Source: an uncultured Synergistales bacterium (GTDB lineage Bacteria > Synergistota > Synergistia > Synergistales > Aminobacteriaceae). Taken from it: a DNA stretch of 43,456 nt. Both the position numbers and the translations under genes were made by a program. How positions within the stretch are numbered: position 1 is the first letter of the stretch; each line of letters opens with the position of its first letter. Positions 1 to 8,009 of this stretch are shown piece after piece. The stretch covers positions 1 through 43,456 of the forward strand of contig CAJOES010000003.1 in NCBI GenBank assembly GCA_905233455.1, read 5' to 3'. The notes under the pieces are model-generated. The model ran no database searches. It saw nothing but the letters and a program-made list of their open reading frames with translations, and was not told the DNA's origin.

Positions 1-1469
1 AGCATCGCATTCAATCTTCCATACTCTGCCCTCATATCCTCCGAAGCTCTCAGCCAGTCTTCATAGTTCTCACTGACTGCAACATATGTGCTCTCATTCT
101 TGGCCGCAGTCCTGACATACAGAGGTATATTCAGCGAAAATTTATTGTCCGCAATCTCCTGAAGCGTTACCGCCTGTGCGAATCCTTCTTCCGTCTCATA
201 CTTCCGGTATGCCGCCGCAATCCTCTGAATGTGCCGTTCCTCAAGACAGCTTTGTGCGTTCCTGCGCTCTACCTCATCAAGAGCGTTTATGAATAATACT
301 CTACCGATACGTTCCGGGGCTTTGTTCATACTGCAGATCATGATACATGCTTCCATCGGCGAATTATAGAACAGGTTCGCAGCAAGGCCTATAACGCACT
401 CCAATCTATCGCTCCGTACAAGTTTCTCCCTCATTCCGCTTTCCTCGTTCCTGAACAGCACCCCGTGAGGAAGGAGTATTGCGCATCGTCCCGTATCAGG
501 TTTCAGGCTGGCTAAAATATGCTGTATGAATGCGTAATCTGCCCTGCCCTGCGGAGGAACACCAAGTAAATTGCGTCCGTATTTGTCGTTCTCAAAGGCT
601 GTACGATTCCACTGGCTGATAGAATACGGAGGATTAGCCAGAACAAGATCAAATTTGCGGAGCTGTCCGTCCTCTATGAATGCCGGCGAAGCAAGCGTAT
701 CATCATTCACTATGGAAAAATCCTTTATGCCGTGAAGAAACAGGTTCATTCTGCCTATTGCCGCCGTAAGTGAATTTATCTCCTGACCGTACACTGAAAC
801 GTTGCGCCATTCTTTGCCTTGTCCTTTCAGGTAAGCTATGGAGGATATGAGCATTCCTGCACTGCCGCAAGTAGGGTCATATATGGACTCTCCTGATTCC
901 GGCTTCAGCATTTCGGTCATGAGGTGAACTACGGTGCGGTTTGTGTAAAACTCCTGTGCAGTGTGGCCGCTGTCGTCTGCAAATTTCTTGATGAGATACT
1001 CGTAACCCTGTCCTAATTCATCTTCAGGGCAGTTTGCAAGCGACAGGGTTTTCGAGCTGAAATGCTCCAAAAGATCTTTAAGGAGTCTGTCGGAAAGTCG
1101 TTTTTTGTTCGTCCAGGCTCCATCACCGAAGATACCCTGTAATTTATCGTAATTTGCCCTTTCAATCTCACGGAATGCACCGACAATAGCAGCACCGACA
1201 TTTTCTGATACTGTGCGTACATTGTCCCAGTGATAACCTTCCGGCACAACGAATGCGTGAATTTCATGCTCGTCGAATTCTGCCGCGTCCTGCCCGTAAT
1301 CGCGAATGGCTGCAGCGGTTTCCTCGTCGTAAACATCACATATGCGCTTGAAGAACAGCAGCGGGAAAATGTACTGCTTGTATGCTCCTGCGTCTATATG
1401 AGTGCGGAGAAGTACGGCAGAGTCCCAAAGATACGACTGCAGTTCCTCAAGGGTAATGCGTTCATTCAT
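1..1469 (-). CDS. hsdM: Type I restriction-modification DNA methylase subunit (HsdM-like), second tandem copy, cut by window edge
   Basis: This frame is open from an ATG at 1469 to the left edge (about 489 codons with no stop). It is absent from the ORF track, probably because its stop lies outside the window. My translation shows the N-6 adenine methylase fold: an HsdM N-terminal helical region with 'FPLLFFKRICDVYDEET', then 'EFYTNRTVV', SAM-binding motif I 'DPTCGSAGML' and catalytic motif IV 'NPPY'. Family knowledge: such subunits methylate adenine when joined to a specificity subunit (HsdS). It overlaps the stop of the upstream hsdM by 8 bases, so the two are translationally coupled. The two proteins are clearly paralogous along their length. 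The rest of the system (hsdS, hsdR) could lie beyond the left edge. The C-terminus is not seen. Confidence 0.9.
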   Translation of the reverse strand, partial: MNERITLEELQSYLWDSAVLLRTHIDAGAYKQYIFPLLFFKRICDVYDEETAAAIRDYGQDAAEFDEHEIHAFVVPEGYHWDNVRTVSENVGAAIVGAFREIERANYDKLQGIFGDGAWTNKKRLSDRLLKDLLEHFSSKTLSLANCPEDELGQGYEYLIKKFADDSGHTAQEFYTNRTVVHLMTEMLKPESGESIYDPTCGSAGMLISSIAYLKGQGKEWRNVSVYGQEINSLTAAIGRMNLFLHGIKDFSIVNDDTLASPAFIEDGQLRKFDLVLANPPYSISQWNRTAFENDKYGRNLLGVPPQGRADYAFIQHILASLKPDTGRCAILLPHGVLFRNEESGMREKLVRSDRLECVIGLAANLFYNSPMEACIMICSMNKAPERIGRVLFINALDEVERRNAQSCLEERHIQRIAAAYRKYETEEGFAQAVTLQEIADNKFSLNIPLYVRTAAKNESTYVAVSENYEDWLRASEDMRAEYGRLNAM

Positions 1470-2982
1470 GGATATAACCTCCTTCAGCAAGCAGCTTCCT
1501 CATGGTGTCCTCTGCTGTGATGACGCTGCTGCAAGCCTCGAAATATCTGCGGCGGACTTCAGCGGGGGCAACAGTTTCCTGCGCTTTTTTCCTGACATAA
1601 TTATTTACTGCAAGCGTGTAATCTTTGTCTCTTATGTCCTGTACAGAAACTATTTTGCAGCGTTCAATAAAATCTTCATAGCCCGCATAAAGAGAATATA
1701 CCGTGTCAATGTCTTCACCGGTCATTATGTTTTGTGCTCTTTGCGGAGTATATATGCCTGAAGCGTCAATCATACATACATGCCCTTTATGTGATTCTTC
1801 TTTTGCATTGTTCAGGAATAATATGCAGGCAGATACACCTGTAGAGTAAAACACTCCGCCAACAAGAGATATTACGCATTCAAGTTTGCCGGAATCCACG
1901 AGATGCCGCCGTATCTCTCCCTCTTTGCCGCCGCGAAACAGAACTCCCTGCGGCAATACTACGGCACAGCGGCCCGTTTCAGGGTTCATGGACTTGACCA
2001 TATGCTGAAGCCACGCGAAATCGCCGTTAGAGTCTGACGGACTGCCCCAGATATTACGCCCGTAAATATCAGTGCTGAATTGCTGTGCTCCCCAGTTCTT
2101 TAATGAAAACGGAGGATTAGCTACAACACAGTCAAAAGTTTTCAGCGAGCCTTTTTCGAGGTAATTCGGAGCTCTCAAAGTATCTCCCTGCGTTACGTGA
2201 AAATCTTTTGCGCCGTGCAGAAACAGATTCATTCTTGCGATGGCAGACGTTGCAAGGTTATTTTCCTGTCCGTACATTTTGCCGTAAGTGGACTTTTCAT
2301 TATTGATGTAGCGTATAGCCTCAATGAGCATTCCTCCTGTACCGCAGGCAGGATCATAGACGCTTTCCCCGGCTTTGGGAGCTAAGAGCCTGATCAGCAG
2401 TTTAACGATTGAACGAGGGGTATAAAATTCTCCGGCATTTCTTTTAGAGAGGTCTGCAAATTTCTTTATGAGGAATTCATAGCTGTCTCCCATTACGTCT
2501 GCAGGGTAATCGTTATTGCCGACTTTAAGTTTTGACATGTGTTCAATAAGATTTTTCAGGCGGTCGTCAGTAAGTTTGGTTTTATCCGTCCAGCTGGCAT
2601 CATCGAAACTGCTGAAAACTCCGCTTAAAGTGTCCGGGTTAGCTCTTTCTATCCCAATCATAGCATCTGCAACAGCCTTTCCGACATTGATGCTTTGCTC
2701 CCGAATATCATTCCAATGACAGCCGGACGGAATGATGAAGCTGTGATTTTCGGGGAAAGCAGCATATTCCTTGTCTCCGCCGGACTCCTCTAATGCAGTC
2801 TGTGTTTCTTCATCATAGACATCTGATATGCGCTTGAAGAAAAGAATCGGTGTTACGTAGCTTTTGTATTCGTCTTGATTGATTGGGCCGCGAAGGATGT
2901 TGCAGGCCTCAAAGAGATGTGAAAATAACTGCTGGCTCGTATAACTCTCCTGAAGGAATAACGGTATGGTTCTGTCTTCCAT
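1462..2982 (-). CDS. hsdM: Type I restriction-modification DNA methylase subunit (HsdM), first tandem copy
   Basis: The 506-residue protein has the HsdM N-terminal domain ('ACNILRG...EYKSYVTPILFFKRISD', residues about 26-54). The methylase domain follows, with 'EFYTPRSIV' (about 185), SAM motif I 'DPACGTGGML' (about 210) and catalytic motif IV 'NPPF'. Length fits the family (about 500). By family it transfers a methyl group from SAM to adenine within a complex with HsdS. It begins only 5 bases after the rlmD-like stop and runs by an 8-base overlap into a second hsdM, so it sits at the tail of a housekeeping operon. No restriction subunit is visible in the window. A half-length HsdS lies about 10 kb away and may or may not be its partner. 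The ATG has an AAGGG only 2 bases upstream, so the start is slightly uncertain. Confidence 0.93.
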   Translation of the reverse strand: MEDRTIPLFLQESYTSQQLFSHLFEACNILRGPINQDEYKSYVTPILFFKRISDVYDEETQTALEESGGDKEYAAFPENHSFIIPSGCHWNDIREQSINVGKAVADAMIGIERANPDTLSGVFSSFDDASWTDKTKLTDDRLKNLIEHMSKLKVGNNDYPADVMGDSYEFLIKKFADLSKRNAGEFYTPRSIVKLLIRLLAPKAGESVYDPACGTGGMLIEAIRYINNEKSTYGKMYGQENNLATSAIARMNLFLHGAKDFHVTQGDTLRAPNYLEKGSLKTFDCVVANPPFSLKNWGAQQFSTDIYGRNIWGSPSDSNGDFAWLQHMVKSMNPETGRCAVVLPQGVLFRGGKEGEIRRHLVDSGKLECVISLVGGVFYSTGVSACILFLNNAKEESHKGHVCMIDASGIYTPQRAQNIMTGEDIDTVYSLYAGYEDFIERCKIVSVQDIRDKDYTLAVNNYVRKKAQETVAPAEVRRRYFEACSSVITAEDTMRKLLAEGGYIHE

Positions 2983-2987
2983 TTCCC

Positions 2988-4376
2988 TTACTCATGCCGC
3001 AGTACTGCAACCGTCTCAACATGAGCAGTCTGCGGAAACATATCGAACGCTCTAACGCTCTCCAAGCCGTAGCCGTACCCCGCCAAAATCCTGCAGTCCC
3101 TAGCCAGCGTTGCAGGATTGCACGACACATACACTATCCTGCGCACAGCAAAATTCTTCACGGCCTCAAGTACTGCACGGTTGCACCCGTCTCTGGGAGG
3201 ATCAAGCACTACGGCATCATACGAGTCTTTCAGGTCATCAATAATATCTTCCGAACGTCCGCAGAGAGTCCTGACATTCCCGAAACCGTTAGCCTGAAGA
3301 TTTCTCCCGGCCATCTTCACCGCACTGCGCCATTCTTCGATGCTCGTAACATTGCGGGCATTCCCGGCAAGATAGCATGTCAGGGATCCCGTGCCGCTGT
3401 AGAGTTCCAGAATGCTTTTTGCCCCGTGAACACAGCCTGAAGCATACGCAAAAAGTTTCTCCGCCTGTCCCGTGTTGACCTGAAAGAACGACGTAGTGTC
3501 GAACATAAGCCGATACCTACCAAGCATCTCCGAAATGATTCCCGCTCCTGTCAGGTTCTCCGTGTATGTCCCCAGAATCACGTTGCCGGGCTTTGAGTTG
3601 TGATTCATGGTGATTGTGTTCGGCCTCGCAATGTTACCTACGTATACGAGAGCCTTAATGCTTTTTGCCGAAAGTTTGCCGTTGACCACGAACGATAACA
3701 GGCTTTCTCCTGTGTTTATGCCTGTACGTGCGATTATGTGCCGAAGTTTGCCGGTATTGTTCCGCTCGTCGTAACCGTCAAACGGCAGTCTCTCCCTGTC
3801 GAGAGCGTCAAGAATCTTCCCGTAAATCTCGTTCAGCCTCTTAGCGTTCACCGGGCACTGCCGTATCAGTTCAAGCCTGTGAGTCCCTGCACGGTAGAAC
3901 CCCGCCGCAATCTTGCCGTGAAGGTTCTGCACCGGGAATGCTGCCTTGTTGCGGTACCCCCAAGAATCCGGAGACGGCTCGCACTCCGCATCATGAAGCC
4001 TGAAGCCGCCGATTCTGTTCATCGCGTCAATCACGAGTCCTGCCTTGAGCTTGAGCTGTGCATCATAGCTGGCATGTTGGAGCTGACACCCTCCGCACCT
4101 GCCGTAATATTTGCATCTTGGCCTTACGCGTCCCGGTGAGGAGCTCACAACTTCAACCGTGTCTGCAATGGCGAAATCCTTTTTGCGCGAGACAAGTTCT
4201 GCCCTGACCGTCTCCCCCGGCAATGCTCCCTGAACGAATATTATTCCGTGCTCAGTCCGTGCAATCCCGGCCCCGTCGCTGGAGAGTCCGGAAACCTCTA
4301 ACGTTAGCTGTTCGCTGTCAGACCATCTGTTCAGGGCGGACAACCTCCTCGAATTTCTCTGCTGTAAGGAGGCCAA
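2988..4376 (-). CDS. rlmD: 23S rRNA (uracil-5-)-methyltransferase, RlmD/RlmCD (RumA) family
   Basis: By family it methylates C5 of a uracil in 23S rRNA using SAM. An N-terminal TRAM-like segment ('VSGLSSDGAGIAR') is followed by an iron-sulfur cluster motif, 'CKYYGRCGGC' plus a distal 'IRQCPVN', matching the four-cysteine [4Fe-4S] site of RumA. The catalytic cysteine is in 'YVSCNPATLARDC' and the C-terminal glutamate in 'HVETVAVL'. 'LDPPRDG' is the SAM-domain motif. The track start is a TTG inside the end of fumC (59-base overlap). An AGGAGG at 4344-4349 places a second candidate start (CTG at 4334) 9 bases downstream, so the N-terminus is unsettled. RlmC, RlmD and RlmCD cannot be told apart by eye. 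It lies between fumC and hsdM in one minus-strand run. Confidence 0.9.
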   Translation of the reverse strand: MASLQQRNSRRLSALNRWSDSEQLTLEVSGLSSDGAGIARTEHGIIFVQGALPGETVRAELVSRKKDFAIADTVEVVSSSPGRVRPRCKYYGRCGGCQLQHASYDAQLKLKAGLVIDAMNRIGGFRLHDAECEPSPDSWGYRNKAAFPVQNLHGKIAAGFYRAGTHRLELIRQCPVNAKRLNEIYGKILDALDRERLPFDGYDERNNTGKLRHIIARTGINTGESLLSFVVNGKLSAKSIKALVYVGNIARPNTITMNHNSKPGNVILGTYTENLTGAGIISEMLGRYRLMFDTTSFFQVNTGQAEKLFAYASGCVHGAKSILELYSGTGSLTCYLAGNARNVTSIEEWRSAVKMAGRNLQANGFGNVRTLCGRSEDIIDDLKDSYDAVVLDPPRDGCNRAVLEAVKNFAVRRIVYVSCNPATLARDCRILAGYGYGLESVRAFDMFPQTAHVETVAVLRHE

Positions 4377-5697
4377 GCTCTAAGCAGGCTTCCTTCAGGG
4401 AAATATTCTTTTCGTGCGCAAGTTTGGCTACCTTTGCGGCATTCTCATAGCCTGTTACTGGATTCAGGGCAGTAACAAGCATCAATGAACGGTTAAGATT
4501 GTCATTCATCTTATCCTTATTGGCTTTTATTCCGGAAGCACAGTTTTTGTTGAATGATATTATGCTTTCAGTGAGAAGCCTTACGGATTGCAGGAAGTTA
4601 TACGCACAAACGGGCATAAAAACATTAAGCTCAAAGTTACCCTGACTTGCCGCCATGCCCACAGCAACATCATTAGCCATAACCTGAACAGCAACCATAG
4701 TAACCTGTTCGCACTGCGTAGGATTGACCTTGCCTGGCATTATGGAGCTTCCCGGCTCATTTTCCGGTATGAATATCTCACCGAGTCCGCATCTCGGCCC
4801 GGATGCAAGCCAGCGTATATCGTTTGCGATCTTCATCATATCCGCCGCCAATGCCTTGACCGCACCGTGAGCAAACACTATCTCGCTTCTTGAAGTCAGT
4901 GCGTGGAACTTGTTCCCGGCAGGCACGAATTCCCCTCCGGTGAGTTCCGACAGTGAAGCGCAAACAGCAACGTCAAAGCCTTCCGGAGCATTAAGCCCCG
5001 TCCCGACGGCAGTCCCGCCGATAGCAAGACGGTTCATGAAGTCCAGTGATGCCGATAACGCTTCCGCATCAGCTTCAAGGCTTGTGCGCCATCCGGAAAT
5101 TTCCTGCGAGAATGTCAGCGGTGCGGCATCCTGAAGGTGTGTGCGCCCGGTCTTTATGATGCCGGTATTCTTTGCTTCAAGTTTCCTGAAAGTCTCTGCA
5201 AGCTCTTTCACTGCAGGAATCAAATTATCCTGTATGGCTAATACCCCGGCTATGTACATTGCTGAAGGGAAAGTGTCATTTGATGATTGCGACATGTTCA
5301 CATCATCGTTAGGGTGAAGCAGGTCATCACCGGCTAACTTGTTGCCCCTGTTGGCTATTACCTCATTGACGTTCATGTTTGACTGTGTGCCGCTTCCTGT
5401 CTGCCACACTACAAGCGGGAAATTATCATCAAGTTCGCCCGAAATGATCTCATCGCATACAGTTGAAATGATATTCAGCTTCTCGTATGTCATTCTCTCC
5501 GGCAGTAATCTGCTGTTGGCATATGCACAGGCTTTCTTGAGATATGCAAAGGCCTGTATGATTTCCTGCGGCATAGTCTCAATACCAACCCCAATCCGGA
5601 AATTCTGACGGCTTCGTTCTGTCTGTGCTCCCCAGTATTTTGATGCGGGTACTCTTACCATGCCCATTGTGTCATGTTCAATTCTGTATTCTTCCAT
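4318..5697 (-). CDS. fumC: Class II fumarate hydratase (fumarase C)
   Basis: By family it interconverts fumarate and L-malate in the cytoplasm without an iron-sulfur cluster. The 459 residues match class II fumarases. The superfamily signature 'GSSIMPGKVNPTQCE' is intact, and the upstream active-site segments 'GSGTQSNMNVNEV' and 'SSNDTFPSAM' are present, as is 'TGRTHLQDAAPLTF'. The GSSIMPGKVNP form with these other segments favours fumarase over aspartase, argininosuccinate lyase or adenylosuccinate lyase, although aspartase (AspA) is close and cannot be excluded by eye. The ATG has a good Shine-Dalgarno (AGGAG, 8-base spacer). The gene starts 19 bases after lptB ends and overlaps the rlmD-like gene at its 3' end, so it is co-transcribed. 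Confidence 0.93.
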   Translation of the reverse strand: MEEYRIEHDTMGMVRVPASKYWGAQTERSRQNFRIGVGIETMPQEIIQAFAYLKKACAYANSRLLPERMTYEKLNIISTVCDEIISGELDDNFPLVVWQTGSGTQSNMNVNEVIANRGNKLAGDDLLHPNDDVNMSQSSNDTFPSAMYIAGVLAIQDNLIPAVKELAETFRKLEAKNTGIIKTGRTHLQDAAPLTFSQEISGWRTSLEADAEALSASLDFMNRLAIGGTAVGTGLNAPEGFDVAVCASLSELTGGEFVPAGNKFHALTSRSEIVFAHGAVKALAADMMKIANDIRWLASGPRCGLGEIFIPENEPGSSIMPGKVNPTQCEQVTMVAVQVMANDVAVGMAASQGNFELNVFMPVCAYNFLQSVRLLTESIISFNKNCASGIKANKDKMNDNLNRSLMLVTALNPVTGYENAAKVAKLAHEKNISLKEACLELGLLTAEKFEEVVRPEQMV

Positions 5698-5716
5698 GTA
5701 GAATGCTCCTTTATGC

Positions 5717-6673
5717 TTATGTGTACATTAATTTATTCAGCGGGTCGTCATCATCGTCATCATCTTTGTATGAATAAAGCGAAATAGTTTCAGGTTCAGG
5801 TGTCGGTTCTGGCTCTGGTTCTTTTTCCGGCGGTTTAGTCTCTTCCGCTTTAGGTTCGGGGACAGTATCTTCATGCTTCTCTTCCGGTATTGCATGTTCG
5901 GTTTCATGATGCGGTGTATCAGTGTGAACGTGGCCTTCATGGGGATGTCCTTCCCAGTCGAAATTTTCACCGAGATAGAATTTGCGTGCAAGCTCATTCT
6001 CTGCAACTTCCTCCGGGGATCCTGCAAGGAAAATAGTCCCGTCATGTATAAGGTATGTCCTGTCGGTGATCGAGAGAGTCTCGCGCACGTTGTGATCCGT
6101 GATGAGTATTCCGAATCCCTGCTCTTTAAGCTCGTCTATCATGCTCTGAATGTCTGCAACTGCTATCGGGTCAATTCCGCTGAAAGGTTCGTCAAGCAGT
6201 ATGAATTTCGGCCGTAGAGTCATAGCCCGTGCAATCTCTACCCTTCTGCGTTCTCCTCCTGAAAGCGAATATCCTTTAGTGTCAGCAATGTGGGTTATCT
6301 TGAACTGCCTCAATAATTCGTCCGTAAGGTCATCAGCATAACGTTTCTTGCCGGTTTCCTCCCATACGAGGTTAATGTTTTCACGTACAGTAAGGTTGCG
6401 GAATATTGACGGCTCCTGCGGAAGATAGCCTATGCCTGCCTTTGCACGCGCATATACGGGAAGTTCAGTGATGTCCTCCCAATCCAGAACGACAGAACCG
6501 GAGTCAGGACGTATCAGCCCAACGATCATATAGAATGATGTAGTTTTCCCCGCGCCGTTAGGGCCAAGCAACCCGACGACCTCACCGCCCTTGACATTTA
6601 TGCTGACTCCTCCTACAACAAGCCTTCCGTTGTAGCTCTTGCGCAAATCCGTAGCTGTTAGCTCGCTGTTCAT
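5717..6673 (-). CDS. lptB: LPS export ABC transporter ATPase LptB with unusual acidic/His-rich C-terminal tail
   Basis: By family this is the cytoplasmic ATPase that powers lipopolysaccharide extraction with LptFG. Residues 1-240 are a complete LptB: Walker A 'GPNGAGKTT' (37-45), Q-loop 'YLPQEPSIF', signature 'LSGGERRRVEIARA' (137-150), Walker B 'FILLDEP' (157-163), H-loop 'ITDHNVRETL'. E. coli LptB is about 241 residues; this protein is 318. The extra 78 residues have a histidine-rich part ('HPHEGHVHTD', 'HHETEH'), a Pro/Glu-rich stretch and a run of seven aspartates just before the C-terminus. The ATG overlaps the lptA-like stop (ATGA). Binding of divalent metal by the tail is only a guess from its composition. 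Confidence 0.95.
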   Translation of the reverse strand: MNSELTATDLRKSYNGRLVVGGVSINVKGGEVVGLLGPNGAGKTTSFYMIVGLIRPDSGSVVLDWEDITELPVYARAKAGIGYLPQEPSIFRNLTVRENINLVWEETGKKRYADDLTDELLRQFKITHIADTKGYSLSGGERRRVEIARAMTLRPKFILLDEPFSGIDPIAVADIQSMIDELKEQGFGILITDHNVRETLSITDRTYLIHDGTIFLAGSPEEVAENELARKFYLGENFDWEGHPHEGHVHTDTPHHETEHAIPEEKHEDTVPEPKAEETKPPEKEPEPEPTPEPETISLYSYKDDDDDDDPLNKLMYT

Positions 6674-7614
6674 TTCCTGCCTGTCTTTCTTGCTGTTCTC
6701 TTTGCGGCCTTCTTTGCTGTTTCTTCAGCCTTCTTCTGTGCTTCCTGCCGGGTAGGCGTTACAGCTGGTTTGCTGTTGCGTTCCCGTGAAAGGTCTATGG
6801 TTATCTCTGCCCTGTCCTGATTCATAGTGCCGTCTGCCGTCCGTGTGAGTCCTCCTAATGCTTCTACCCTGTTCAGGTCAGGGAAATACACAACAGAATC
6901 AGACTTCAGAGTCCTTCCTCCCTGAACTGCCGTAACATGCCCGCTGACTACAACGCTTCCCCGTTCAAGCGAATATAACGCGTTATCGCCTCTGAGACTC
7001 ACGGGAGCTTCATTAGCCTTCGGCCTGCCCTTGAGCCTTACGCCGCGTTTTGCCGTGAGGTCATAGAGTTCGCCTGCACGCAATACGCCTTCAACTGAAT
7101 CCGCGCTGAAAGACATTCCCCTGCTTCTGTCCTCCATGCTTCTGACCTTAGCCAGCGAAAATTTCGTCTGCATATCCTTCGGTGTAGGGTCTCCCAGTCC
7201 CCCGGCACCTATGAGGGTGAGCCTGTCAGCGTCAAGGTACATTGCGCCTATGCCGCCCTTTACGCCGTTCTGGAATCTGCATACCGGAATATCATCGAAC
7301 GTCAGCAGGAGTTTTCCCGCCCTGATGTCTACCTTGTCGCCCTGCCACCTGCCTGAAGCCTTTATGCCACGCTCGAATGTGATTATGCGGTTCTCGACAT
7401 TCCCGGAGCCTTCCGGAGCATCTATCTTGAGTTCTCCGGCAGTGATGGTAACGTCCCCGTCAGCGAGGAAGTCGCCTGTCTCGGCATCAAAACGCATACG
7501 GTTAGCCGCAAGCGTAGCCCTTTCCGGAAGAGATTCATCCATTGCGTATGAGGCAGGTATATAGCAAAAGCAAAGCCACGAAAAAATTATGATCAAAGGA
7601 ATTTTTCTGGGCAT
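6670..7614 (-). CDS. lptA: LptA/OstA-like periplasmic LPS transport protein
   Basis: After removing 18 upstream residues from the track ORF, the protein is 314 residues and begins with a signal peptide ('MPRKIPLIIIFSWLCFCYIP...ASYA'). The ATG at 7614 is preceded by an AAAGGGGAC Shine-Dalgarno, which favours it over the track start at 7668. The body has the OstA/LptA beta-strand pattern, for example 'ANRMRFDAETGDFLADGDVTITAGELKIDAPEG' read in parts, with repeats of 'A..G.V' strands. By family LptA forms a periplasmic bridge carrying lipopolysaccharide to the outer membrane. The C-terminus is Lys/Arg-rich ('KKAEETAKKAAKRTARKTGRK'), which is unusual for an exported protein. It directly precedes and overlaps lptB, the classic partner. 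LptC-like proteins share this fold, so the exact member is not settled. Confidence 0.82.
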   Translation of the reverse strand: MPRKIPLIIIFSWLCFCYIPASYAMDESLPERATLAANRMRFDAETGDFLADGDVTITAGELKIDAPEGSGNVENRIITFERGIKASGRWQGDKVDIRAGKLLLTFDDIPVCRFQNGVKGGIGAMYLDADRLTLIGAGGLGDPTPKDMQTKFSLAKVRSMEDRSRGMSFSADSVEGVLRAGELYDLTAKRGVRLKGRPKANEAPVSLRGDNALYSLERGSVVVSGHVTAVQGGRTLKSDSVVYFPDLNRVEALGGLTRTADGTMNQDRAEITIDLSRERNSKPAVTPTRQEAQKKAEETAKKAAKRTARKTGRK

Positions 7615-7647
7615 TAATTTTTGTCCCCTTTCATTTATATACATGAG

Positions 7648-7670
7648 CTGTGAAATAAAATATATCACAG
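7648..7670. repeat. CTGTGA-N11-TCACAG inverted repeat upstream of the lptA-like gene
   Basis: A perfect 6-base inverted repeat with an A/T-only 11-base centre lies 34 bases upstream of the lptA-like ATG. It could be an operator for a dimeric regulator or a small hairpin in the leader. The half-sites resemble those of CRP/FNR proteins, but the 11-base spacing is wider than the usual 6, so no specific regulator is assigned. Confidence 0.45.
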
Positions 7671-7701
7671 AAATTTTTGCGGAGAATGAGAATTTTACTG
7701 C

Positions 7702-7739
7702 AGCAAATAAAAAGGGAAACGAGGTAAATCGTCTCCCTT
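7702..7739 (-). terminator. Rho-independent terminator or attenuator, minus strand, upstream of lptA
   Basis: An 11-base stem with one mismatch (AAGGGAGACGA pairing with TCGTTTCCCTT) and a 6-base loop is followed on the minus strand by TTTTTATTTG. It ends transcripts moving toward the lptA-like gene, about 90 bases before its ATG. Either it ends a short independent RNA or it attenuates the lptA operon. Confidence 0.65.
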
Positions 7740-7743
7740 CTAT

Positions 7744-7788
7744 TCAAGGTAAAAATTCCGCAAACAAAAACGAGGGGGGAGCATCCAT
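7744..7788 (-). CDS. Possible 14-residue leader peptide
   Basis: ATG at 7788 follows GGAGGG with a 7-base spacer; the frame reads MDAPPSFLFAEFLP and stops 4 bases before the terminator hairpin. The good ribosome site and the position against an intrinsic terminator resemble a leader peptide. The peptide has no run of one amino acid that would name a regulating signal. It is too short to judge by coding statistics. Confidence 0.25.
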   Translation of the reverse strand: MDAPPSFLFAEFLP

Positions 7789-7856
7789 CAATGTACCCTC
7801 CAATATCAAGGAGTGTTTGTGTGCCCGTCTCAAGATTGTTCGCCTTAGCGTGTAGT

Positions 7857-7885
7857 ATTATAGGAATTATGCCCCTCAGCAGGAA
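7857..7885 (-). promoter_or_regulatory. Putative sigma-70 type promoter, minus strand
   Basis: On the minus strand a TATAAT (-10) lies 17 bases after TTCCTG (-35, three of six matches to TTGACA). Transcription would start near 7850 and run into the lptA leader. The -10 is perfect and the -35 weak. Confidence 0.4.
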
Positions 7886-8009
7886 TAATTAACGCCGATA
7901 AGAATTGATTATGAAATTTGATAATGCTGAATTTATGCTTTTGATTATTCCATATAAAAGTTTTTTGGCTAGGATTTTGCAAAGGAGTGAAAGAGGGGTA
8001 TTATCTGAA

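Larger units (their letters stand above)
7702..7850 (-). ncRNA. Candidate small RNA or attenuated leader upstream of lptA
   Basis: A plausible minus-strand promoter (7857-7885) and a convincing terminator (7702-7739) bracket about 150 bases with no recognised gene. Inside is a 14-codon reading frame with a strong Shine-Dalgarno (7744-7788). The segment could be a free small RNA, a leader-peptide attenuator for the lptA operon, or chance. I do not recognise a known RNA family. Confidence 0.35.

Noticed and set aside
1013-1339. Minus-strand ORF of 108 residues
   Set aside because: It is a shadow frame inside the second hsdM, which is open across the whole segment and carries clear methylase motifs.
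5740-5775. FLAG-like sequence (YKDDDD) at the LptB C-terminus
   Set aside because: It resembles an epitope tag, but it is part of a longer natural run of seven aspartates in a native operon with no vector sequence around.
7589-7855. Plus-strand ORF of 88 residues before the LysR gene
   Set aside because: It covers the lptA start region and the hairpin leader, has no family features and no good ribosome site.
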